A stretch of 48,206 bases of DNA, taken from contig JAMDAS010000005.1 of the NCBI GenBank assembly GCA_023484085.1, forward strand, positions 1 to 48,206, given 5' to 3'. The stretch is from Candidatus Omnitrophota bacterium (GTDB lineage Bacteria; Ratteibacteria; UBA8468; B48-G9; DTJG01). The notes under the pieces are model-generated. The model was not told the origin of the DNA and did not search any database. It saw only the letters and a program-made list of their open reading frames with translations. Made by a program: the position numbers and the translations under genes. Shown here in pieces: positions 1-6,245 of the stretch (within the stretch, counting starts at the first letter, position 1; each line of letters starts with the position of its first letter).

Positions 1-83
1 TGTTAATAGGGTAATACAAATACAGATGTGCTTAAAGCCTTGCAGAGAAAGGATTATAAACGGAAAAAAGAAGAAATTTTTAC

Positions 84-121
84 TTAAAGCGGAAACTCAG
101 GCTAAATATGCAATTTTACCC
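84..121 (+). repeat. Solo Tn3-like terminal repeat (copy H)
   Basis: The segment ending at 121 matches the outer 20 bp of the transposon end found repeatedly further right (read inward on the minus strand it begins GGGTAAAATTGCATATTTAG). The inner half diverges but ends in CCGCTTTAAG, resembling the ACGnTAAG inner edge of classical Tn3 ends. It points outward to the right. The DNA to its left (1-83) has only a short open stretch without a start and I cannot assign it. Confidence 0.5.
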
Positions 122-170
122 AGCTTTAGCAAATTGGAAATCGTTGTGGGAGTAAGGGTTTAAGAGGAAA

Positions 171-205
171 AGGTCTCATAGTTACACAATATTAGGTCTC
201 ATAGT
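171..205 (+). repeat. Two 12 bp direct repeats upstream of the rep module
   Basis: AGGTCTCATAGT occurs at 171-182 and again at 194-205, a 23 bp period or roughly two helical turns. It lies just before a putative promoter and the replication gene. This spacing is typical of iterons or of an operator bound by a dimeric initiator. Only two copies are present, so a replication-origin role is an inference. Confidence 0.4.
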
Positions 206-216
206 AAAATATATAT

Positions 217-246
217 TTGACAAAGTGTGATATTATAAAATATATT
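217..246 (+). promoter_or_regulatory. Putative sigma70 promoter of the rep module
   Basis: TTGACA at 217-222 is followed after 18 bp by TATATT at 241-246, close to the ATG at 254. The direct repeats at 171-205 lie immediately upstream, so binding there could repress or recruit. Confidence 0.45.
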
Positions 247-253
247 AGTAATT

Positions 254-502
254 ATGGAAAAAGAGAAAAATATTCAAGTAGAAAAATTTGAAGACGAAGA
301 TATAGAAACAAAATATTACAATACAGTTTGTGAGAATATTGGTAATTCTCTTATGAATATTGATGATAAAGATAATTTTATCAAAATTCCTTTTATAAAA
401 AGACTTAATTTAGTTTCAAAGGCTTTAAAAAACTTTTCAATATCTTTAAAAGAAGTTGCTTTAGAACAAAAAATAAACAATGGAACCACAAAAAATAAAT
501 AA
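254..502 (+). CDS. Small acidic hypothetical protein upstream of rep
   Basis: An 82-residue protein, highly charged, with an acidic N-terminus (KFEDEDIE around residues 11-18) and a Lys-rich C-terminus. No family is recognised. It overlaps the start of the following Rep-like gene by 23 bp in another frame, so the two are probably translated from one mRNA. By position it could be a copy-number or accessory protein of the replication module, but nothing in the sequence shows a function. There is no clear Shine-Dalgarno sequence. Confidence 0.5.
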   Translation: MEKEKNIQVEKFEDEDIETKYYNTVCENIGNSLMNIDDKDNFIKIPFIKRLNLVSKALKNFSISLKEVALEQKINNGTTKNK

Positions 503-1544
503 CATTTTACCGGAAGTTGTTGAAAAAATAGAACAAAAAAAAGAGGAAGTAAAAAAAGAAAAACAAACTTTCGCAATTACAAAAAAAGAAAACAATATTC
601 CGATGGAACAGAACTGTTTAGAATTGGGATTAATTTTAAACACGTCTTCAGAAGAACAAAAAACTGGTGTTGCCAAAAGAAAATTAGGAAATGGTAAATA
701 TGTAAGTATAGAAGCAACAAGGACAGGTGAATTGTGCCGGAGGGAAGATATTACAACTCTTCTTGCTTGTTTTATGCTCCTTCAACATTCAGGGAAACGA
801 AAAGGAAATTCTTTTGAAACCACTTATTACCAAATAAGTAAAATACTTGATGGAGCTGGTGGATTTCAATATAAGGATATTCAAAAATCTTTGGGTAGGT
901 TGCAAGAAAACAACGTGGAAACAAATTTTTGGTGGGATAATACTTCGGGAAAAAGAATTATTCAGGAAAAATTTCATTTTCTTACACGGATATCAGATAG
1001 AGAGCAAAAGGTTGTCAAGATTAGTTTTGATGAAGAAATAGCTAAAAGCATGGAAATAGGTTATGTAAAATTTTTAAAAAAAAGAGAATTAAGTGATATT
1101 TTGAAAATTAAAAGTTATCACGCTAAAGCATTAATTTTATTGTTTATAAAAAGATTTGGTGGCAGTAGTTTTATTCCAGAATATAAGGTAGACACAATTT
1201 TAGAATATTTGGGTGTAAAAAATAGATATGATAAATTACCAATAAAGAAAAAAAATTTCAACATAAAAAGGACCATCATCCCAGCAGTTCAAGAAGCTGC
1301 AAATTTTCTTGGTTTTTCTGTGACCTATAACGATACCGGTGAAAAAGACGTTAAAGGGAACATTATCCCAGATCCAAAGGGGCAGGAAAAGATTAGATTT
1401 TATAAAGAACAGGAATATCTGTTTGCAGAAACAACAAAAAGTGGGGCTAAAGAAAATTCTTTAACTCCGGAGGAAAGAAATCTTTTAGAAAAGAAACAAA
1501 AAGAACTTGAGGAAAGCATAGAAAAAACTAACAAAAATTCATGA
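480..1544 (+). CDS. Plasmid-type replication initiator-like protein
   Basis: A 354-residue protein. After a coiled, charged N-terminal 40 residues comes a region (about 65-300) resembling the winged-helix replication initiator A family: a basic GNGKYVSIEATRTGELCRRED stretch, a hydrophobic helix (TTLLACFMLLQ), then repeated helix-turn-helix-like segments (ILKIKSYHAKALILLFIKRF). The C-terminus is a charged coiled coil (EERNLLEKKQKELEESIEK). The neighbours support the call: direct repeats and a promoter upstream, a toxin-antitoxin pair, then ParA and a small DNA-binding partner, the usual plasmid maintenance set. The family assignment is by resemblance only; a prophage or ICE replication protein is the alternative. 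Confidence 0.55.
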   Translation: MEPQKINNILPEVVEKIEQKKEEVKKEKQTFAITKKENNIPMEQNCLELGLILNTSSEEQKTGVAKRKLGNGKYVSIEATRTGELCRREDITTLLACFMLLQHSGKRKGNSFETTYYQISKILDGAGGFQYKDIQKSLGRLQENNVETNFWWDNTSGKRIIQEKFHFLTRISDREQKVVKISFDEEIAKSMEIGYVKFLKKRELSDILKIKSYHAKALILLFIKRFGGSSFIPEYKVDTILEYLGVKNRYDKLPIKKKNFNIKRTIIPAVQEAANFLGFSVTYNDTGEKDVKGNIIPDPKGQEKIRFYKEQEYLFAETTKSGAKENSLTPEERNLLEKKQKELEESIEKTNKNS

Positions 1545-1569
1545 TATAATTATCAAAGAGGTGATAAAC

Positions 1570-1806
1570 ATGGAAAGAGTTATGGTTGGAATAGCCATAG
1601 ACGAAATAGAAAAAGCAGTAGAACAGTTTTCTCCAGAAGAACAGGAACGGCTTGAAAAAAAACTTTGGGCTTTAAGGATGGACCCGATAGTAAATAAAAT
1701 GCGCAAAGCCGCGCGGAGAAATAAGATTACAGAGAAGGATATTGAAAAAACCTGCAAGGAAGTTCGAAAGGAACTTTATGAAAAATGTATTGCGCGCGGT
1801 AATTGA
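1570..1806 (+). CDS. Antitoxin-like small protein upstream of PIN toxin
   Basis: A 78-residue all-helical charged protein (SPEEQERLEKKLWALRM in its first half, then a basic KMRKAARRNK stretch). I take ATG 1570 rather than GTG 1561 because AAAGAGGTG immediately precedes it. The end overlaps the following PIN-domain gene by 29 bp, the usual coupling of antitoxin and toxin. No DNA-binding fold is recognised with certainty, so the antitoxin role rests on position and size. Confidence 0.6.
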   Translation: MERVMVGIAIDEIEKAVEQFSPEEQERLEKKLWALRMDPIVNKMRKAARRNKITEKDIEKTCKEVRKELYEKCIARGN

Positions 1807-2197
1807 CACAAACGTTTTTTTGAGTGCTCTCCTCGGAAGTGAATCCTGCGGCCAATTGTATGAAGAATTGAAAAACAACTCATTTTTGCCGGTAACATCG
1901 AAAGAATTAATGGAAGAGATAGAAGAGGTTGTAAAAAGAAAAAAGTTTGACTTGACGGCCAAGGAAATTGATGACATGGTGACGTTGATTGGAAAGAAAA
2001 GCAAAAACGTTATTCTTCATACAATTATCCAAATTTGCCGCGACATAGAAGACAATATTTTTCTGGACTGTGCGGTTGCCGGCCGTGCAGATTATATTGT
2101 AACGGGCGATAAAGACCTTCTTGCTCTCTCATCTTTTCGCGGTATTCATATTGTTACCCCATCTCAATTCCTTGTCGTTCTGCGTCAATCCCGGTGA
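1778..2197 (+). CDS. PIN-domain toxin (COG1569 type ribonuclease)
   Basis: A 139-residue PIN-domain protein, probably a Mg-dependent ribonuclease toxin. The N-terminal strand carries the first acidic residue (AVIDTNVFLSALLG, Asp10). The C-terminal half has the conserved acidic cluster DIEDNIFLDCAVAGRADYIV followed by TGDKDLL, the typical ending of the 'putative toxin-antitoxin system toxin component, PIN family'. ATG 1778 is chosen because the fold begins here; an in-frame ATG at 1742 would add 12 charged residues inside the antitoxin gene. The pair lies between rep and parA, as plasmid addiction modules often do. Confidence 0.8.
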   Translation: MKNVLRAVIDTNVFLSALLGSESCGQLYEELKNNSFLPVTSKELMEEIEEVVKRKKFDLTAKEIDDMVTLIGKKSKNVILHTIIQICRDIEDNIFLDCAVAGRADYIVTGDKDLLALSSFRGIHIVTPSQFLVVLRQSR

Positions 2198-2292
2198 CAG
2201 AAATATGTTAAGACAGTAAGACAGAACAACGGAAAGACGCTTTTCTGCTTTTAAGTCTTGACAGAAGTATGTCTTTATGCTTTTATATAGCG
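2198..2292 (+). promoter_or_regulatory. parA upstream region with repeated GACAGAA motifs
   Basis: This 95 bp gap contains TGACAGAA at 2196-2203 and again at 2259-2266, with two AAGACAG steps and GGAAAGACG between them. The same GGAAAGACG motif recurs inside the gene after parA. TTGACA at 2258-2263 with TATATA at 2284-2289 has a 20 bp spacer, so it is only a weak promoter candidate. The motifs could be autoregulatory or centromere sites. Confidence 0.35.
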
Positions 2293-2967
2293 ATGAGTAT
2301 AATTACAATAGCAAATGGGAAGGGTGGGGTAGGGAAATCTACTATTGCTATCAATTTGGCTGGTGCACTTTCTTTGAAGGTGAAAGTTTTTCTTGTAGAT
2401 GCAGATCCCCAAGGGACTGTAAGTGATTGGTTTGGGAACAGACAGGGAGAATCGCCGGACCTTTTTTCTGGTAAAAATCTTCAGATTACTTCTATTCCCT
2501 GGTCTGCCGCAGAGTTGACTGCAAATCTTGTTAATCAGGCTAAAAAGTTTACATTCACCATTATTGATTGTGGGCCTGCTAACGATAAAGTTACCCGTAC
2601 CGCATTCGCTCTTTCCAATTTTGCTATAATACCAATTACCCCTAGTCCGTATGATATTCATTCGGCTAGAAAAACCATAGATATGATTCATGAGGGACAG
2701 CATACAGCAGGTATAAAGATTCGCCCGTATTTGCTTATTTCCAGGAAGGTTGTTGGAACAACACTTGGCAGTGAAGCACGGGAAGCTCTTGGAGTTTTTG
2801 ATGTACCTATATTAAAAACAGAAATTTGTCAGAGGGTAGCCCTCTGTGAAGCTGGCATAGTAGGTCAAACCATCCATGAATATGCCCCTGGCAGTCAGGC
2901 TGTTGCAGAATTTGAAAGTCTTGAAAAGGAGGTATTACAATGGCAAAAGCAAAACTTGGTGCGTTAA
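2293..2967 (+). CDS. parA: ParA-family partition ATPase
   Basis: A 224-residue deviant-Walker ATPase. KGGVGKST lies at about residues 10-17, right after the canonical start MSIITIANG, followed by the switch region (LVDADPQGTVSDWFG) and the TIIDCGPAND Walker B segment. Such proteins move plasmids or chromosome regions with a DNA-binding partner. I prefer ATG 2293 to an upstream in-frame ATG at 2269 because the ATPase fold starts there. No Shine-Dalgarno is visible and a TATATA sits 3 bp before the ATG. The C-terminal coding end overlaps the next gene's start by 28 bp. Confidence 0.9.
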   Translation: MSIITIANGKGGVGKSTIAINLAGALSLKVKVFLVDADPQGTVSDWFGNRQGESPDLFSGKNLQITSIPWSAAELTANLVNQAKKFTFTIIDCGPANDKVTRTAFALSNFAIIPITPSPYDIHSARKTIDMIHEGQHTAGIKIRPYLLISRKVVGTTLGSEAREALGVFDVPILKTEICQRVALCEAGIVGQTIHEYAPGSQAVAEFESLEKEVLQWQKQNLVR

Positions 2968-3227
2968 CCTCAAAATGGATTGACGGAAAAACAGAAAGAC
3001 GGAATAATGGAAAGACGGAAAAACAGAGTAGCATAAAGACAGAAAAACAGAAAGACGGAATAATGGAAAGACGGAAAGTAGACGGTGAAAAGGTAAAGCA
3101 GACTCTTTATATCTCCCGGGGAACTGTTAAACTGCTTTGGCAGAACCGCGTTGATACCGGAGAATCTATTTCGGCCGCAATTGAACGGTTAGTATTGGAA
3201 AACATGGGAAAAGAAACAAGAGGATAA
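2940..3227 (+). CDS. Ribbon-helix-helix partner of ParA (ParB-like)
   Basis: A 95-residue basic protein. Residues 1-48 are a Lys/Arg/Glu-rich linker built from a repeated DNA sequence. Residues 50-90 (KQTLYISRGTVKLLWQ then GESISAAIERLVLENM) look like a ribbon-helix-helix domain, the DNA-binding type seen in small ParB/CopG partners. A strong AAAGGAGG precedes ATG 2940, inside the end of parA, so translation is coupled. It probably binds a centromere-like site and loads ParA. The assignment is by context plus the short fold. Confidence 0.65.
   Translation: MAKAKLGALTSKWIDGKTERRNNGKTEKQSSIKTEKQKDGIMERRKVDGEKVKQTLYISRGTVKLLWQNRVDTGESISAAIERLVLENMGKETRG
2991..3077 (+). repeat. 31 bp out-of-frame direct repeat inside the parB-like gene
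   Basis: A 31 bp unit containing AAAGACGG and GGAATAATGGAAAGACGG occurs at 2991-3021 and again at 3047-3077. The 56 bp offset is not a multiple of three, so the two copies are read in different frames. That suggests the DNA sequence, not the peptide, is what is repeated, as expected for a partition-protein binding site or replication slippage. Confidence 0.55.
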
Positions 3228-3368
3228 AATGAAAACAATAAACTACTTTTAAGGTTGCTGGTACCAAATGCAAAAAAATACTCAAAACTGCTTAAATTCG
3301 TGGCTGCTGATAAAGTGGATTTTATGAATAATCTTAAAGACAAACTGAAATATAAGGGGTTGAAATAA
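3228..3368 (+). pseudogene. In-frame coding-like tail after the parB-like stop
   Basis: After the TAA at 3225-3227 the same frame stays open for 46 codons (including LLLRLLVPNAKKYSKLLKF and DKLKYKGLK) to a TAA at 3366-3368. There is no good start codon or ribosome site. It could be the former C-terminus of the upstream protein, lost by a nonsense change, or a small remnant of another gene. Chance is possible at this length. Confidence 0.3.
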
Positions 3369-3373
3369 AAAAA

Positions 3374-3416
3374 GAGGACCAATTACATAAGGACTAACCC
3401 TTATGAACCTGTCCTC
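3374..3416. terminator. Nested inverted repeat, possible bidirectional terminator
   Basis: GAGGAC at 3374-3379 pairs with GTCCTC at 3411-3416, and inside it CATAAGG pairs with CCTTATG around a 6 nt loop. It follows an A-rich run, so on the minus strand the stem is followed by a run of T. It sits between the parA module and the convergent 43-residue gene, suiting a terminator for either side. Confidence 0.45.
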
Positions 3417-3524
3417 ATCGTGATTCCAATATTATAATACTTTTTATTTTTGCAAATGTCAATAGAAATTCCGTATCCGGGAAAATCTGAATAAAAATGT
3501 TTTTTGCAGTGGACTAACCCCTTT

Positions 3525-3656
3525 TTATTTTTTGGATTTTTTCTTTTTCTGTCCACCACGAGCCATTTTTGCTTCACATACGTTTCCCTGTCCGTCAATA
3601 TAATACATGCATCCTTTTTCCCTTTTAACAGCTTCCTTTATTAAAATTCTGCCCAT
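3525..3656 (-). CDS. 43-residue basic small protein
   Basis: A short gene starting with MGRILIKEAVKREKG, followed by CMYYIDGQGNVCEAKMARGG and a C-terminal run of lysines and serine. It resembles a group of tiny archaeal and bacterial proteins of unknown function that share the pattern YYIDGxGNVCEAKMxRG and a polylysine tail. The start is well supported: GAGGTGAT lies 4-11 nt upstream of ATG 3656. Two cysteines and the basic tail suggest nucleic-acid or metal binding, but this is inference. It faces the plasmid module convergently. Confidence 0.7.
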   Translation of the reverse strand: MGRILIKEAVKREKGCMYYIDGQGNVCEAKMARGGQKKKKSKK

Positions 3657-3811
3657 TTATATCACCTCACTTGTATATAGTTTTTATTTTTTATTACAAA
3701 TTGTCAAATTTTTATGAGGTAAAAAATATGTTATATAAAAAATTTTGATATAATATAAGAATACAAAAAACAGTGAAATTAATATAAAAGAAAAAAACCG
3801 AAAAATTTAAA

Positions 3812-4861
3812 ATGAATAAAATTATAAAAGCTGAAGACATCTTTGATAAAATTTCTATTTTGATAGAGCAGGCAAGAAAAAAAGTTGCCACCACAATTAA
3901 CCAGGAAATGATTTTACTTTACTGGAATATCGGAAAAACTATCAAAGAAGAAATAATAAAATCTAAACGTGCGGAATATGGAGAAAAGATAGTGCAATCA
4001 CTGACTGCACTATTAGTACAGCGATATGGAAGAGGTTTCTCTAAAAGAAATATATGGTATATGATCCAAACGTATGAAGCATATCCAATTCTCCAATCAC
4101 TGCTTGGAGAATTTAAAGATTTAAGTTGGACCCACACAATTACCCTTATACCAATTGAAGATAAATTAAAACGACAATTTTATGCGACACTCTGTAGCAA
4201 AGAACAATGGAGCACCAGAACACTGCAAGAAAGAATAAGAACCATGCTTTATGAAAGAACTGCATTATCAAAACTTCCTGAAAAAACCATTGAAATGCAA
4301 TTACTGGAACTGAAAGAAAAAGATAAGATGACACCGGAATTAACTTTCAGGGATCCTTATGTTCTGGATTTTTTGGAACTCTCTGACACATACAGCGAAA
4401 AAGATATAGAAAAAGCAATATTAAACGCACTGGAAAAATTTATCCTGGAATTAGGAAAGGATTTTTATTTTGTGGCAAGACAAAAGAGAATAACTCTTGA
4501 TGATATAGATTATTATATGGACCTGGTATTTTATCACAGGGAACTACGCTGTTTTGTGGTTATAGATTTAAAGCTTGATAAATTCAGGGCAGAATATAAA
4601 GGACAAATGGAATTATATTTAAGATGGCTGGAAAAGTATGAAATGAGACAGGATGAAAACCCGCCCATTGGGATTATCCTTTGTACAGAAAAAGGGAAAG
4701 AACAAATAGAATTATTATTTTTACCGGAAGACAGGATCCGGGTTTCAAAATATTTAACAAAATTACCACAAAAAGAATTATTCTCTGAACAATTACATAA
4801 AGCAATGCAAACAGCACAGGTACAACTTAAAAAAGAAAGTACATGTAGATCGGTTTTTTGA
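3812..4861 (+). CDS. YhcG/DUF1016-family PD-(D/E)xK nuclease
   Basis: A 349-residue protein with the two halves of the YhcG family. The N-terminal helical DUF1016 domain (about 5-160) contains LLYWNIGKTI, AEYGEKIVQSL and the GRGFSKRNIWYM signature. The C-terminal nuclease-like domain (about 175-340) contains FRDPYVLDFL, then DIDYYMDLVFYHRELRCFVVIDLK, where Asp and the DLK motif form the PD-(D/E)xK core. EYKGQMELYLRWLEKYE follows. Family members are linked to defence islands and mobile DNA. The C-terminus ends in an unrelated-looking STCRSVF, so the last residues may have been altered. A TATAAT at 3749-3754 could be its promoter. Confidence 0.85.
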   Translation: MNKIIKAEDIFDKISILIEQARKKVATTINQEMILLYWNIGKTIKEEIIKSKRAEYGEKIVQSLTALLVQRYGRGFSKRNIWYMIQTYEAYPILQSLLGEFKDLSWTHTITLIPIEDKLKRQFYATLCSKEQWSTRTLQERIRTMLYERTALSKLPEKTIEMQLLELKEKDKMTPELTFRDPYVLDFLELSDTYSEKDIEKAILNALEKFILELGKDFYFVARQKRITLDDIDYYMDLVFYHRELRCFVVIDLKLDKFRAEYKGQMELYLRWLEKYEMRQDENPPIGIILCTEKGKEQIELLFLPEDRIRVSKYLTKLPQKELFSEQLHKAMQTAQVQLKKESTCRSVF

Positions 4862-5060
4862 AATCTCTGGAAGCGTTGAGTATCAATGGTTGGACAGGTT
4901 TTTATATTTAAGTTTTTTTGAAAATCCGATACATCTGGCTTTACCAGGGGCAAGAAAGTGGGTTTAAATTGATTATATAGAGGGGTTTTTGCTGGGAATG
5001 GCTTGATTTTGGGAATTTTTTAAGTGGATTTCAATTTTAAAAAAAGAAATAAATTTATGG

Positions 5061-5066
5061 TATAAT
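5061..5066 (+). promoter_or_regulatory. Extended -10 promoter of hicB
   Basis: TATAAT at 5061-5066 is preceded by TGG, giving an extended -10 element, 15 bp before the hicB ATG. No good -35 is present. The region 4862-5060 between the nuclease and this promoter shows no gene. Confidence 0.45.
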
Positions 5067-5081
5067 AAATAAGGTGAAAAT

Positions 5082-5297
5082 ATGGAATTGAAAATTGTTT
5101 TAGAAAAAGGCGAGGATGGTTATATTGTTGTTCACTGTCCTTCTTTAAAGGGATGTTGGTCTCAAGGTAAAACAGAAAAAGAAGCTATTTCTAATATTAA
5201 AGAAGCAATAGAATTATATTTAGAATCAGATGTTTCAGAAAAACAACTAAGAGAAAAAATTAACAGCTATCACAAAATTATGCAAGTTTCTTTATGA
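5082..5297 (+). CDS. hicB: HicB-family antitoxin
   Basis: A 71-residue protein with the HicB partial RNase H-like fold: a first strand MELKIVLEKGEDGYIVVHCPSLKGCWSQG and then TEKEAISNIKEAIELYLE. This is the hallmark of the HicB/UPF0150 family that neutralises the HicA mRNA interferase. AAGGTG precedes ATG 5082. No C-terminal DNA-binding extension is visible. Its stop overlaps the start of the HicA reading frame by ATGA. Because that toxin frame is broken, this antitoxin may now be an orphan. Confidence 0.88.
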   Translation: MELKIVLEKGEDGYIVVHCPSLKGCWSQGKTEKEAISNIKEAIELYLESDVSEKQLREKINSYHKIMQVSL

Positions 5298-5527
5298 GCC
5301 CTAAACCCCCTCTTCTTTCTGGCAGATAAATAGTTAAAGTCTTTCAAAATATTGGATATTATAAAGTTAGCCAAAAAGGTAGTCATATTAAAATATTTAA
5401 TAAAGAAAAAGAAATTACTCTTATTATTCCTGACCACAAAGAAGTTGACCGTTGGACACTTAAAGGAATTTTAAAGGATGCAGAACTTTCCGTAGAAGAA
5501 TTCATCAAAATTCTTAATCGTAGATAA
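5294..5527 (+). pseudogene. hicA: HicA toxin gene with premature stop at codon 12
   Basis: The frame starting at ATG 5294 reads MSPKPPLLSGR, then TAA (5327-5329), then IVKVFQNIGYYKVSQKGSHI and on to VDRWTLKGILKDAELSVEEF before its natural stop at 5525-5527. Length (77 codons), the family start, the catalytic His in GSH and the C-terminal helix are all HicA. Only codon 12, normally acidic in this family, is a stop; GAA or GAG to TAA/TAG needs one or two changes. The four-base overlap with hicB is intact. Either the toxin is dead or a short N-terminally truncated product is made by reinitiation. Confidence 0.85.
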
Positions 5528-5550
5528 AAGTGATTTATAATTTTGAATTT

Positions 5551-6090
5551 TCAATTTGTTTTTTCATAGGCTTCTCTTATTTCTTCAGGGGCGAGGTTTG
5601 AATATATTTGTGTTGTGGTTAATCTTTTATGTCCTACCTGTTTTTGAATTGCCGGAATAGGTGTTTTGTTCATTAGATGATGTACTACATGGCTATGTCG
5701 TAATGTATGCGGATGTATCCAGTTTATTCCTGCTTTTTTACCCCATGTTTTTACAATTTGTTGTATCCGTCTTATGGATAAATCAAAGATTCTTCCTTTT
5801 TTTATTTTCTTTGCTTTTAGGTATGCTTTTAATTCGCTCAAAGTTTCTGCCGGACAATATATTGTTCTGAATTGTTTTGTTTTTGTGTTTTCTGCCGGGA
5901 TAGTTATGAATCTTTCTTTGAAATCAATGTCTTCTACTTTTATTTGTGAAAATTCTCCGGCTCTCATTCCTGAAAGATAGAGTAATTTTAAAATGAGTCT
6001 ATCCCGGAAATTATCACAAATGGATATTAATTTGTTCCATTCTTCAATTTTTAAATACTTGATTTTTCGCTGAAAATTTCGCTTTTGCAT
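5551..6090 (-). CDS. Short tyrosine recombinase (catalytic domain only)
   Basis: A 179-residue integrase-family recombinase. Catalytic residues are visible in order: Arg43 (SGMRAGE), a Lys in the beta-hairpin near residues 70-72, His128 and Arg131 (HPHTLRHSH), His154 (VGHKRL) and Tyr163 (TTTQIYSNL). The N-terminal SAM-like core-binding domain of about 100 residues is absent, so it is either truncated or a minimal XerA-like enzyme. It starts about 110 bp inside a Tn3-like end (6201-6239) and reads inward, the position held by tnpI cointegrate resolvases in Tn4430-type elements. An inverted-repeat core-like site lies between the two. Confidence 0.85.
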   Translation of the reverse strand: MQKRNFQRKIKYLKIEEWNKLISICDNFRDRLILKLLYLSGMRAGEFSQIKVEDIDFKERFITIPAENTKTKQFRTIYCPAETLSELKAYLKAKKIKKGRIFDLSIRRIQQIVKTWGKKAGINWIHPHTLRHSHVVHHLMNKTPIPAIQKQVGHKRLTTTQIYSNLAPEEIREAYEKTN

Positions 6091-6147
6091 TTTTGTGGTT
6101 ACTTTTTTCTGAAAAATGGCTGTTTTTAAGGGGTATTATATCAAAAT

Positions 6148-6176
6148 ATTTCGTCTTTGTATAGTAAAAGCGAAAT
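6148..6176. promoter_or_regulatory. Possible recombinase core site
   Basis: ATTTCGTCTTT (6148-6158) and AAAGCGAAAT (6167-6176) form imperfect inverted arms around an 8 bp centre. Arms of 10-12 bp with a 6-8 bp spacer are the format of Xer/TnpI crossover sites. The site lies 58 bp upstream of the tyrosine recombinase start. Function is inferred from format and position. Confidence 0.4.
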
Positions 6177-6200
6177 GGAAAAGATAAAAATTTAGGGTTA

Positions 6201-6239
6201 TTTCGTGGTGTTTTCTCCTCTAAATAAGTCATTATACCC
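6201..6239 (+). repeat. Solo Tn3-like end, recombinase-side class (copy A)
   Basis: Read inward on the minus strand it begins GGGTATAATGACTTATTTAG and continues GAGAAAACACCACGA. The inner half is nearly the same as in copy D at 11128-11165 (GAAAACACCACGA). It faces outward to the right and is 6 bp from the stop of the next gene. No matching opposite end was found to its left. Confidence 0.65.
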
Positions 6240-6245
6240 AACAAT

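Noticed and set aside
1-87. Possible end of a coding region before 87
   Set aside because: About 25 open codons preceded by stops, with no recognised motif; too short to call.
4534-4953. 139-codon minus-strand frame
   Set aside because: Mostly antisense to the YhcG-type nuclease gene; the free part has no recognisable features.
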